Source: Bactericera cockerelli (taxonomy: Eukaryota; Arthropoda; Insecta; Hemiptera; Triozidae). From it: a stretch of DNA of 64,000 bases. A model generated the notes under the pieces. It saw only the letters and a list, made by a program, of their open reading frames with translations, had not been told where the DNA came from and did no database searches. The stretch lies in the NCBI GenBank assembly GCA_024516035.1, contig CM044959.1, positions 11,818,765 through 11,882,764 of the forward strand, in the 5' to 3' direction. This document shows, piece after piece, positions 1-10,200 of the stretch (the first letter of the stretch is position 1; the number at the start of each line of letters is the position of its first letter). The position numbers and the translations under genes are program-made.

Positions 1-3000
1 GTCCCCGAAAGTGTTGCACATTTGGAAATGGGTGAACAAGGTTGTTTTGAAGATTTTGGAGTAAGCTCTGAGCAAACCCAAAGGGATTTAATATTGTATG
101 AGAGAGCGTTTCTCTTACGTGAACATGGCGTGCAATGTTTTAAAATTTCCAAGATTTTTTGAAGACTAAGGAAATTGAACCATTTGCCCTTTGATTAATC
201 ACCCTCTTAACCAGCCTTTGTATAGTCGGAAAATCGAAATCCAGTATAATGAACTAACAATAATTGGTCGGTGTATATTCATTTTTGTTCATTTTGGATT
301 CGGCACTACAGATTAGATGTTTTACTATTCAAATCTTTCGATTCGTATTATGTACATGTACATAAAAGATCCACTCGAACTGATAATTCCCAAAAAATCC
401 AAATACACCATCAATATTCTTCATAGACTCTCAATATTCTTGAATTTGTTGAACCACTTGTCGGTTCATTAAATGACTCATATCTCCACCCAGTGAACTC
501 AGAATCGTCCAAATACAGAATCGGTCGAATTAAGAATCGACAGACGGACAGAATCACTTGACTCGATAAATCGTAACGTGTACATACAAATCAGACTATA
601 AGTCCCAGTGTTTTACATAGGTAATTACACACCAGACAATTCTGTACAACATGTGTATCAAGACCTCTTCAGACCTTGCATTTAACGAGATTTTTTGAGA
701 AGATTCAACTTGTTAATTTAATTGAATTACTGAATGAATAAATAAATATGTTCTATTATAATAATTGATTTCTTTAAAAGATAAGTTCTTCGCAAAAAAA
801 GGAGAAAAGATATTTTTGAGATAAACCAGATTGTGGGATCTTCAGTTGCTCTATTTTTAATTGAGGCTTGAATGCAGTTCTTACTGCTTTTATGTTTGTA
901 CTAGAAACATACATTTGAAAAGTTACCTCGATAAAACAGTAAATGAGAATCGGTGGAAGATTAACCTTAATATTTAATCGCAGAACGTGGTCAATCTTTT
1001 TCGTACTACTGCTACTACAATTTATAAAACCATAATTTGCAAAGGTAATCCAAAGATAATTTGCTCAAAACTTAACCTGTATGGTCATCACCATTTCTGC
1101 ATTTAACGTTGATGAAGTCTGTAGTGTAGTTCTGTAGGTGTTTCGCAATGTATGGTGTGGCGTGTACTCCAACTACTCAATTATATTTATAGTCTCCTTG
1201 TAGGGTAAACTGTTCGATCTCGGGTAATCATCAGATGCAGATCATTAAAACCAACAAATTAAGATCTTCGATTAAAAAAGAGGTCTGCCCATTCTTGGAA
1301 TTTCTGGTAAGCATTATGGACTGGAATTTATGTGAAGTTAATTATGCTGTACGAGTCATTGGTTTGCATCAATTAAGACCACGAGTCATATCAATGATAT
1401 TGTCAAGGAAAGCCTTTTAATCCTGACATCCTCTTGTGTGCGATACGTGACTTGATTACAGTTTAAATTAAGCTAAGCAGCTTCAGTTAATTTAGGTCGA
1501 ACGGCGCGATTGACCATACTACTCATTGCGCAAAGCGCGTATTTCAGAAAAAAAAATGGTTTATCTGATCAATTATATAATTGATCAGATTAGTTTGTAT
1601 GAGACAATTTAACGACCATATTAAGATCATCACTTGAAATGGACTCCATAGACCATTTTAAGACTGTAAAGCTTATTTCCAATCAAACTTGATAATGTAT
1701 GAATGTATATGGAAATATAATTGGAACAATTAAATTGTAGTTGACTACTTACAAACATGGTCATCATATTATATTTTGACTTGTAGCTTTGTGTGTCGCA
1801 GGATAAACATTTTTTAAAGCCACAAACGCTTTTCCAACCCAGCTATGGTACCTGAAGGATTTTTTGTGTGCTCTAATTGATATGTCAGTTTCTATATCGT
1901 TTCTTCCTCTGCTGTGCGCAGTCTACCTTCCCCGTATCCAAATTACAGAATTGTCCCCGTTCTTGAGATATTAAGTTCCAGAACCTTAAACACCGAAGAG
2001 TCCGCAACCAGATCAGACCAAAGTGGGTGCAATGGTGAAATACTCGGGCTGGAAATCATACAAGCCGTGGAGGTAAAACCTCTGCTATAATTTAGTTCGG
2101 AGGAAATTTGTAATTACGGTCAATTATTCAAAAACCTCTATGGAGGATGTGGGAGTCAGCATGAATAAGTTATGTCTGAGATGTGATGCACTGGACCTGA
2201 AGTTCTGAATGTCTTTGTTTCACGGTCTTTTGTTTGGTTATCTCGTCATTTTAGTTTGGTGAGTGATATTTTTTGTCTGACAGTTCCGGTCCTAAGATGA
2301 GTGACTAAACTGACGTTTTCCAACATAGATTGTTGGTCTAGTTGTTTAGTAGGATGTTGTACTCTGTATGTGTAGTCGGTCGGTTGTGGGTTCAATTATT
2401 GATGTGATGATTAAAATATTCCGGATGACAATTTTTGTTCCAAAATTGACTGATATTCTTGTAATTTATCTTTTTCTCTTGCTAACGCCATCTTTTTCTC
2501 GAGATTTTCTTTTTTTAACTGACATAAATATCGCTTTCAAAGATTTCTCTGTCTTTGCTAAGGGTAAGAAATATTTACCCTGTTAACTTAACTCACATAT
2601 CGATTTAGTTTCAAGTAATGAAGGATAAAAACTGTTTATTGTCTATCATTTCATAACGCTGATTTAGCATAGGCGTTTGGTGATGATAGGATTGAGGTAA
2701 TTATCCATCATTTTGTATAATTACGGACGCCAGTTGCTTTTATCGTTGCATTTAGTTGATGACTCAGTGGATGTGAGTAATTATAATTCCGAATAGATGA
2801 CAATTGTGACAGGTACACGTTCACACTCCAGGTCTCATACATGAATGTTTGAATAGTCTTTTATCAAATGAACACTTCCATGTTCATTGAACAATTGCTG
2901 AAAGACTCTGAAAGAGTAATCAAATGTATTTGATAATCTCATTGAAGAGTAAAGTAGCAGCGCAGTGGATCTCTTACTTCTATTGTTTAAAGAAAGTACT

Positions 3001-3811
3001 ATACTTAACAAAAAGAGCCATGTTCTAATGATGTTGGTAACACTTGAGAAATGATTTCATTGTTTATTCGCAGTATAGCCATCGTCAATCTCAAAATCAC
3101 AACAATGCTTTATCTACAGAAAGTACACCATATCAAAATTCCAAATATGAAAATGTTAAGTCAACATTTTTCAATTTGACGTCCGGATTGGTACATCAAG
3201 TTAACAGAGAGAGAACAGACTAAGGAGAGATAACCTGTCTTAATTAAGAAAATTAATGATGAACATTAAGACAATCAATTTTTTTTACAACGTTTATATG
3301 TATAAAAAATCGATCAAATTCTAAAATACTCCTTCAAACGAAATCCTTCTTACAACAAAAATCCTGACAGTTTGACATCTCAACTCGCATAAATAAAGAA
3401 TCATTTCAATACAAATGAAGACCATAAATTTGTCATCCGAAAAGTCGCCCAGGAGATTCGAAAGGGCGGTCATGTCGAATTTAATTTGATGTCATTGTTT
3501 AGTCTGTGTGGTCCGTGGGTCCGAATTTCAATGGAAATATACCTGTCCGACTTGGCTGTGCTGGGGAGATTATTCAAATTCAACGTCTCTCGTGGTCTTC
3601 ATATATGAACGCAGAGTATGACATGAATATTGAACAAGATGAGGCTCGACTTTAAACCGAATTTCGAAGTTTCAATATCGACGTACTTATACTGCCCGAA
3701 TAGGACAAGTCCTACTGATGAAATAGGACTTATAAGTCCTATTATATCAGCAGTAAGCCCAAAACGTATCATTATGTGGTCAAAATTCCAAATGGGAGGA
3801 TAACTTGTCAT
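1..3811. other. Non-coding stretch, no gene recognised
   Basis: AT-rich sequence with only short, compositionally random open frames (up to about 72 codons) that show no recognisable domain, no coding-like composition and no convincing splice pattern. The only structure noted is a perfect palindrome at 1563-1590, listed separately. It lies far upstream of the DDR start codon, so it is intergenic or part of a 5'UTR intron; the sequence cannot tell which. Confidence 0.6.
1563..1590. repeat. 28-bp perfect palindrome
   Basis: The sequence ATCTGATCAATTAT is followed immediately by its exact reverse complement with no spacer, centred between 1576 and 1577. It contains two TGATCA sites. The function is unknown; it could be a relic of a foldback element or a chance AT-rich palindrome. 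Confidence 0.7.
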
Positions 3812-3876
3812 GTCTCGACTAGGTTTCGAACCCGCGTCCTAAGGATTACTTTGACCACTGAGTTACCGAGCCAGAC
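3812..3876 (-). repeat. tRNA-like sequence, probable SINE head
   Basis: Read on the minus strand it starts GTCTGGCTCGGTAACTCAG and contains GGGTTCGAAACC, close to the RNA polymerase III B box; GGTAACTCAGTGG resembles an A box. The spacing and about 65-nt length fit a tRNA-derived SINE head. It lacks a clean cloverleaf, so I do not call it a functional tRNA gene. Confidence 0.4.
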
Positions 3877-5540
3877 AATATGGGGCTAACAGTGATTTGG
3901 TAAACTCTGTAGATCGAAAAAACGGCTGATGAGTGTAATAATTTTCAAATGTTAGATTCCAAGGAAATCTGAAGATATTTTTGAGATACGCACCAATAAA
4001 ATAATGCAAAAAACAACTACCTTTTTGTCAGCACACACATACACTCCAATTCATCTGCTTAAGTTACCCAACTGCATTTGTAGTTACTCAATAACAATGT
4101 GGTACAACTTCTCTGATGAAATTCTCTCCTTTACCAACCACATACAACTCCTATCTTCGCCCCTGTAACAAATTAACTCATTCAGATATAAATTAAGCAA
4201 TCAACAAAGCTCTCGTTAATTGCTGACATGATGTCCTCCATCCATTGTCTAACTTTTTTTTATCATGAAAAAGAGAAAAAAGTGCTTCAGTTGAACAAAA
4301 CCAAGTCCTCCTTGACGTATGGTCGGAACCCCCCTGAAGAACGTCAGAATAAATCAGTCGGTCTGTCAGCCCTGCTTCTGGAATTTGGACCTCCTACGTT
4401 TTTCTCTAGAACACAAGTCTTGGAATCGCGGGACCACGGTCTCCTAGTGCCATGCAAAATTAAGGTAACTTAATTGTGAAGTCGAAAATGAAGTTGTATG
4501 TTGGATTGAGCAATTTTTTTTTTTTTTGGTAGACATATTTCGGTAGCTTTCAGACCTGGAAAACAAGATATCCAATGAAACAAGATATTCCAATGTTTCA
4601 CAAAAGACAATAAATATGAAAAAAAAAAAAATCAAAGAAATTTCGTGGAATCAATAATTTAATTTCAATACTGAATTTTTTGGAATGACCTCAGTATCTA
4701 TTTTGAGGAGGGCTGGAAGTATCAGTGGGTTCCTAAATGTTGAGTCTGTCCGTCTTTTGCTATAAACAATGAGCGGCAATATTCAGACACACGTCACGTA
4801 CCTATGAACAATATAAACATAATAAATTTCATATTTTACTAGGAAATATCATAACAATTTTAGTGTAATGAAATTGACTCTCAATAATACCCGACAAAAT
4901 GTACACAAAATTCGATGATGTCGCATAAAGACGATTTCCATTTCAAATATTACATTGGGCATCGGTATTATTCATGCCAATATTTTAGCGAGTATTGGCG
5001 CCAAAATAACTTACATACTTTTTATTTTCATTATTTGATTTTTTTAACCTCGAACATTCTACATTACTTATTGCAAATACTAAACCATCATTTTTTACAG
5101 AGCGAAACTTGTATTTTTTAAAGGTTGTCATAATTTGGCAACATTTGACATGTCAAACAATAATATTTTTCATAAGTTTTTTCGTAGAAAGAATTGAAAC
5201 AAGACTGCCCAATGGCCACTACTTCTGTTGGTATAATTTTCAGATGATTTGTATGTTTGGTTTTTAAGTTATGTAGGAATGGCTGATTAATGATGAACGT
5301 AAAAACCTCAGGACTTACTAATAGGAGAAATAACTAACTTGTCCTATTCAATTTATAATAAGTCAATATCATTATGGATACCTCTTCTATGTCAGAGGAC
5401 CTGGTGATTCAATGGGGACAGGTGCATTAACTACAAGTATTATAGTAAATCATAAGAAATAGAATTCAATTTACAAGATTTCTTATAGAAGATAAATCTA
5501 GATTCTAGAGAGTTTAATTAAGTTATCATATTTTAATTAA
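3877..5540. other. Non-coding stretch, no gene recognised
   Basis: AT-rich sequence with homopolymer runs (poly-T at about 4506-4519, poly-A at about 4620-4632). Short open frames such as those near 4228-4473 and 4915-5121 show no domain or splice support. Nothing functional is recognised. Confidence 0.55.
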
Positions 5541-5645
5541 TTAAGTTATCACCTACGTAATTTCACAACTACTCAAACGCACTTTACCAAATCTACGCTG
5601 AAAGCGGGACTTGAACCACCGACCTCACAAGTCCGCCGCTTGACA
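5541..5645 (-). repeat. SINE-A copy (tRNA-derived), truncated at 5' end
   Basis: Reverse complement of the family seen at 6124 and 50871. It has the tail block (CACAACTACTCAAAC on +), the GGACTTGAACCACCGACC B-box region and CAAGTCCGCCG. The A-box part is missing and the sequence runs into an A-run after 5645. SINE-A names, within this window only, a family with a tRNA-like head and a tail reading GAGTTTGAGTAGTTGTGA. Confidence 0.65.
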
Positions 5646-6123
5646 AAAAAAAAATAATATTTTGACCCTCGGTTTACAGTAGTTTTAAAGAAGATTTGTT
5701 TTTTTTTACGAGTAGGTATTACATAATTATTAATAATGTATCTGGACTAAAATCTTTCTTCAAAAAACATTCCGTCTTGCTTTTTATTTTCCTTCAAATT
5801 AATTTATCATAACTTCACATTTGAAATTTCTTCTGTCGAATGATTTTTTTTCTACATAACCAAAAGACTGAAGAGGTCCACGTTAGAAACATATTTACCG
5901 TCCTGGTCGAGCCATAAATTTTCTCCATCTGTCATCGTCGGTCTGTCAGGCCGATTCCTCGGAATCAGAAAAAATATTATTCCAAATTGAATTAGATAAG
6001 AAATAAATCTAGGTGGTCCCCAGGCACCCGATTCGTCCAACTTGTGATGACCATTGTTGTCCAAGTGAGGGCCCGAGGGTGCCGACCTTTGACGGCGAAG
6101 TTGCTAGAAGAAGTAGAGGAAGT

Positions 6124-6305
6124 AACCGACCTCAGTAGCTTGATCGATTAGGCGGCGGACTTGTAACCTGGAGGTCGGTGTTTCAAGTCCCGGTTTCAGC
6201 GTAGATTTAGTGAAGCTAGTTTGAGTAGTGTTGATTTCACGAAAGTGATTAACACAAATATGATAACTAGATGTAGAGATTAAGACAAATATTATAACTA
6301 GATGA
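6124..6305 (+). repeat. SINE-A copy (tRNA-derived)
   Basis: Most complete copy of the family. The head runs ACCGACCTCAGTAGCTTGAT, then GGCGGCGGACTTGTAACC, then a B box GTTTCAAGTCCC. The body is GCGTAGATTTAGTGAAGC and the tail is GAGTAGTGTTGATTTCACG followed by AACACAAATATGATAACT. The last segment is partly repeated as ATTATAACTAGATGAAGAG. The promoter boxes suggest Pol III origin; mobilisation would need a LINE partner. Confidence 0.7.
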
Positions 6306-6402
6306 AGAGACGACGAAGATATTGATGTTGATCTTTGTAGAGATTTAAAAATAAAAAAAAGATTGTCTCACAGCCGTTTTTATTTTATAGCCATGAAACA
6401 TC

Positions 6403-6549
6403 CAGTGGTGTATCTACACCCAAATTTAGGGGGGTTGAGGGATGGATATTCTTTCTAAGGATTGCATAACTTTTCAGGGGTTCCTTGAAATTTTAGGGCG
6501 AGTGTTTTCACGTTTTCTCCCCTGACCCGCACCCGTGGCCACGCTCCTG
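6403..6549. mobile_element. Possible hAT-like MITE remnant
   Basis: The left edge CAGTGGTGTATCTACACCC and the reverse complement of the right edge (CAGGAGCGTGGCCACGGG) both resemble CAGTGGCG-type hAT termini followed by G-rich sequence. No matching 8-bp target duplication is seen (left flank GAAACATC, right flank ACAGCAGC), so this is weak and may be coincidence. Confidence 0.25.
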
Positions 6550-6559
6550 ACAGCAGCTA

Positions 6560-6665
6560 CTGTAGAAGCTTGCTGTCTGTGTTGTAGCTTGCCCATCCCA
6601 TAGTATGCCTCCCCTCTGATGGGCGAAAAGTGACACATGACTTCCCATTTACGTGCTGGGTCAAC
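6560..6665. repeat. Dispersed repeat, copy 1 (partner at 10855-10965)
   Basis: It shares CTGTCTGTGTTGTAGCTT, TTGCCCATCC, CCCCTCTGATGGGCGA, AAGTG and ACTTCCCAT, in order and orientation, with 10855-10965. Immediately downstream (6724-6780, minus strand) is a tRNA-like TTGGGTTCGAATCC block, so this may be the body of another tRNA-derived SINE. Family unknown. Confidence 0.5.
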
Positions 6666-6780
6666 ACGAGCGCACCGGAAGGTATCCCTTACAAACAACT
6701 GTAACCAAACCATACATTTTTTCTTGGGTCTAGGATTCGAACCCAAGAACCATGGCAGTGGTAAGATACTCATCTTACCA

Positions 6781-8346
6781 TTGATGATGATAATCTTGAT
6801 AACGTATTAGAAGGACTAGAAAATAAAGAAATATGAATTATTAATGTGACCATCTATCTGCAGTAGCAGAGGTCAGTCGTCTCTTTTGTTTATGTCAGAA
6901 CGCTGGGTGCATATTCTAATTGAGGCTTTGATCTCAGCCTCGGTAGTATGGTAAACAAACCTTTCATACAATGTATGTATACGTAAATAGTACATACATA
7001 GGTTTTATGCCCGACCGATTGATCTACGCAGTCCTAGAACTCTTCCCGGCTTGGGAGACAGACAATCTCCAAGATCTAAAGTTGATGGACCTAAAGTTAC
7101 AGATATGGATCTTGAATATTTTCAAAGTATCGGTGAACTGTAAATAGACTTGATTAGGCTTAATTGAAATGATATTTTTGAAATGGACGTCCTTGATGAA
7201 GACCTAATGAGCCATTTTAGCATTTTAGTGAAAACATGACATTTTAGCTCATGGAACAGGTACACTCTATTTTATTTAACATTAATTAACTAGGCAATGT
7301 ACAATGTACATGTGCATTTATTAATTTCAGAGAAATATAATCAGTTAGATATTGAATTTAATTATTAAAAACATATTACTTTTAAAAGACGGTTTGACGT
7401 AAACAAAACTTTCAGTAGAAGTCTCAAAATGGACTCAAATCAACAGATGGTTTCAGGGATGAAATCCTATGGTTTTCCGACATGAATTTTTCACATTTTC
7501 GTTCGAATTAAAATAGCCGAATAGTTAATCTATTTAACCAGACGAATAGTTAAAGTTAAAAGCTGAGGGTAATATACCACACACACCCTGTAATTATCTG
7601 AACCATTCCTCTAATGGAGAATTAAAGCGATAACAACAACAGTCGTCGGGCTACTCCAGCATTTAATTTAATGAAACTAGTGCACAATGAACCTATAATT
7701 ATTACTACCTCGTCCTGTATAAATATTAAGGGTAATTAAAATTATAAAAATATTATCATCGACTTAGATCTTGAAACAGACAATGGACCCGTGTTCATGC
7801 AAAAAAAATAGTACAGGGTTCGCCTTGATCCTTCTGAAATGCCTTTATTTTCACAACTGAAGAAGTTTCAAAATGAAATTTCTTTGGCGGAATGCTAGAA
7901 AATGAAATGCCATTGATTGTCACTCTCCAATTTAAGTTTTGAACATCATATCAATCGCAATGAAAATGTTGGTATTGATGCAGAATGAATGAATTCAGAC
8001 TTTCTCTCGAGCTGACAAATCCCGTTTAAGGAAATGTCCTTGGGAATAGTATTGTTTTATTGAATTCTTGATTTGGGTGAAAACCAATAACTACAAGAAC
8101 TGAAAGACTATTCGACCTGGAAATCAATGCTATCCACGAATACATGTTGCGATGCATAACTTGAGGGGACCCCTGAGCTCTCTGAATTCATGCACTCTGC
8201 ATTGAGGCTTCCAACTCCGGTATTTGATCTTCAAACCGTGAATGGTGAGTTTCAAAATAAATGGCATTCTGGTTTCTAGCATCCTATCAAAAAAAAAAAA
8301 TCATTATGAAGCTTCTGATTCGAAAATACATATCAAAATGGTCCAT
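6781..8346. other. Non-coding stretch, no gene recognised
   Basis: AT-rich sequence with stop codons throughout all frames. No protein domain, tRNA, splice-bounded exon or convincing repeat was found. Confidence 0.5.
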
Positions 8347-8542
8347 GATCTGGTACAACTTTTCACTATTTTGTTTATACTGATCTGTTTATACTGATAA
8401 AATAGAGGTGTTAGTTGATGGCATGGATATTCAGAACTATTACCTGCTGATGAGTGCAAATAAGCTCGAAACAGCTGTCTAGGTATGTTTTGATATTCAT
8501 GTACATCTGGTACAACTTCTCACTATTCTGTTTATACTGATT
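8347..8542 (+). repeat. Hammerhead-bearing tandem repeat, about 1.2 units
   Basis: The block ATCTGGTACAACTT-TCACTAT-TGTTTATACTGAT at 8347-8383 recurs at 8505-8542, giving a unit of about 158 bp. Between the two lies a conserved segment (AAAATAGAGGTGTTAGTTGA, then the ribozyme fold). Related fragments occur at about 13406-13520 and 26985-27050. The arrangement recalls tandem hammerhead-carrying satellites, retrozymes and the terminal repeats of Penelope-like elements; no reverse transcriptase is nearby, so any mobilisation would be in trans. Confidence 0.7.
8432..8492 (+). ncRNA. Type I hammerhead ribozyme candidate with minimal stem III
   Basis: All conserved core blocks are present in order. 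CUGAUGA is at 8447-8453, GAAA at 8468-8471 and the cleavage triplet GUC at 8477-8479, predicting cleavage after 8479. Stem I pairs 8441-8446 with 8480-8485 (one G-U), then after a UAU/U internal loop 8432-8437 with 8487-8492 (one G-U). Stem II is 8454-8457 with 8464-8467, with a six-base loop and one U-U mismatch. Stem III is A8471-U8478, C8472-G8477, A8473-U8476, almost loopless, as in schistosome and Penelope-type hammerheads thought to act as dimers. The second copy at 13504 reads GAGC at the stem II 5' strand, which would pair perfectly with GCUC here, so the U-U looks like a derived mutation. Activity is inferred from the fold. Confidence 0.75.
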
Positions 8543-9812
8543 AATGGCTGACCCTGTATATATTCTTGCGTCCATATACATATTGGACGCGTTTTGTTGT
8601 CTACCGTTTGGTTATCTGGTGGTCTGATCTGTGCAGGTCTAGTTTGTTATGCTGGGTAATGGGGCGCACCATTTCAACATGCTTCTATCGTGTAGGAATC
8701 CAAGCATGAACTCTGCGCCCTAGGTAAGTTTCAGCGCCTCAAACAGTGAGTTCGATAAAGCACCTGTGTTTTCAGTTTTTTTTTTTTATTGTTTTGGCGA
8801 ATCTGTTTTTCTAAGTTAGTGCTTTTGCTCGTCGTCATTTGATATCCTAAGTTTTTAATATGTTGATAAATAAAATTATATTTTCTTCTTAATATGAAGA
8901 TAAATTTATGTGCTTTATTCAAAGTGGGGCGTGTTTGTACGATAGATAAAACACCTGCTCTTTTTCAGTTTGTGTGTGATGTATTTTTTTTTCTCATTGT
9001 TTTGACGAAGCTGTTAGTAAGTTGGTGCTCCTGTAGTCCATTAAGTTTTTAATATGATTTATTAAGAACTATTTTGCTTCAAGGAGATCAATGTTTTCAG
9101 TTTCTTTTTACAATTTTTTTACTACATTGTCTTCACGAATTAGTTTACAAGTAGTTGGTCCATAAGTTCTTTATCAGATAAATATGTAGTTCCTTCAAGG
9201 AGATCTGAGGGGCGTGTTAGTTGACCGTATAAATACAGAGGTGTGTATGAAACAAGTTGTCCTCCAACATTTAAAAGTTATATTGTAGAGCAATTTACTT
9301 CAACTTGTACTGCAGTTTAAAAAAATAGATTTACGAGATTTTATTGAAGAACGGATAGATTGCTGAATCAATGGACTCCCAATGCGAATGAATTATATGA
9401 TTATGAATATAATTTCATAGGTAACTTACATGTAGTAATTTTGTAAGTAAATTTTCACGGAATATTTTATTTCTTATAAAAAAATCTTTTATGTCCTTTT
9501 CCTCTTGGGGTGCTGCAGTTCCGCGGCTCCTTAGCACCGGTCGGGCCTGTTAGCTATGTCCTCTTTGTATATTGCGCACACAACAAGACATTCATCTATG
9601 TATGTTCTCCATGTACAATTATGTATCTCGTGCATACAATGCACATCCATCCGTCACTCTTTGTTCTGAAGCCTACTATTTCCGACTCCGCTAAGGCGTT
9701 ACACCTCATGACAAACTTCCCATACGAAATACTCCCATGGAATTGTTACAGGACAGAATGTTTCTCTATTGAAAATGTACGACACATTCAACAAAATTTA
9801 CGACCAAGTTGA
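8543..9812. other. Non-coding stretch, no gene recognised
   Basis: AT-rich, with repeated motifs such as AGGAGATC and TGTTTTCAGTTT around 8760-9200. An open frame of 100 codons at 9510-9812 has no recognisable domain and no splice support. I see no supportable gene. Confidence 0.5.
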
Positions 9813-10014
9813 ACTTGGATATAAGAGAAAACTCCAAACAAGAGAACAATTACCAGGTCCAATTTATCTCTCTATTAGGGAAAATAACCTCTTTATAAGA
9901 TGAACCTTTTGTAACATAACATTACAAATAAAACGTTTATTCTATTTTATAAGAGGAACCTGCTATATGCAGAGAAAAATATGATCCCTTGAGTTCTCTT
10001 ATATCCAGTATATC
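9813..10014. mobile_element. Small foldback element (MITE-like)
   Basis: The ends ACTTGGATATAAGAGAA and TTCTCTTATATCCAGT are inverted repeats (about 15 bp, one mismatch); inner blocks ATAAGATGAACC and ATAAGAGGAACC are related in direct orientation. Length is about 200 bp with no coding capacity. No target duplication is clear, and a SINE starts 14 bp downstream. Confidence 0.4.
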
Positions 10015-10027
10015 ACTTGACTACCGT

Positions 10028-10200
10028 GCATTGGTATAGTCAAGTGGTTAACGCGCTAGTCTGGTAGCATATTAATCCGTTGGTTCGAATCCCTCCCAGT
10101 GCATGAACTTATCCTCATTTGAGTTTGAGTCTCAAAGCGAGTTTGAGTAGATGTGATATCACGAAAGCGATTAACATAAATATGATAACTGCTTCTACGG
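10028..10200 (+). repeat. Chimeric SINE: SINE-B head with SINE-A tail
   Basis: The head GCATTGGTATAGTCAAGTGG ... ACGCGCTAGTCTGGTA ... GTTGGTTCGAATCCC ... CCAGTGCATGAA matches the copy at 21017. From about 10138 the sequence switches to the SINE-A tail (GCGAGTTTGAGTAGATGTGA, CACGAAAGCGATTAACA, AATATGATAACT). The B box GGTTCGAATCC is intact. The opposite combination occurs at 57345-57640. Confidence 0.65.

Noticed and set aside
3925..3955. CTGATGAGTG near 3928 as another hammerhead
   Set aside because: No GAAA block, no cleavage triplet and no stem I partner follow.
10028..10105. Possible tRNA gene (intact B box GGTTCGAATCC)
   Set aside because: The head is shared with other dispersed copies followed by the same SINE bodies, and I could not fold a proper acceptor stem and anticodon arm.
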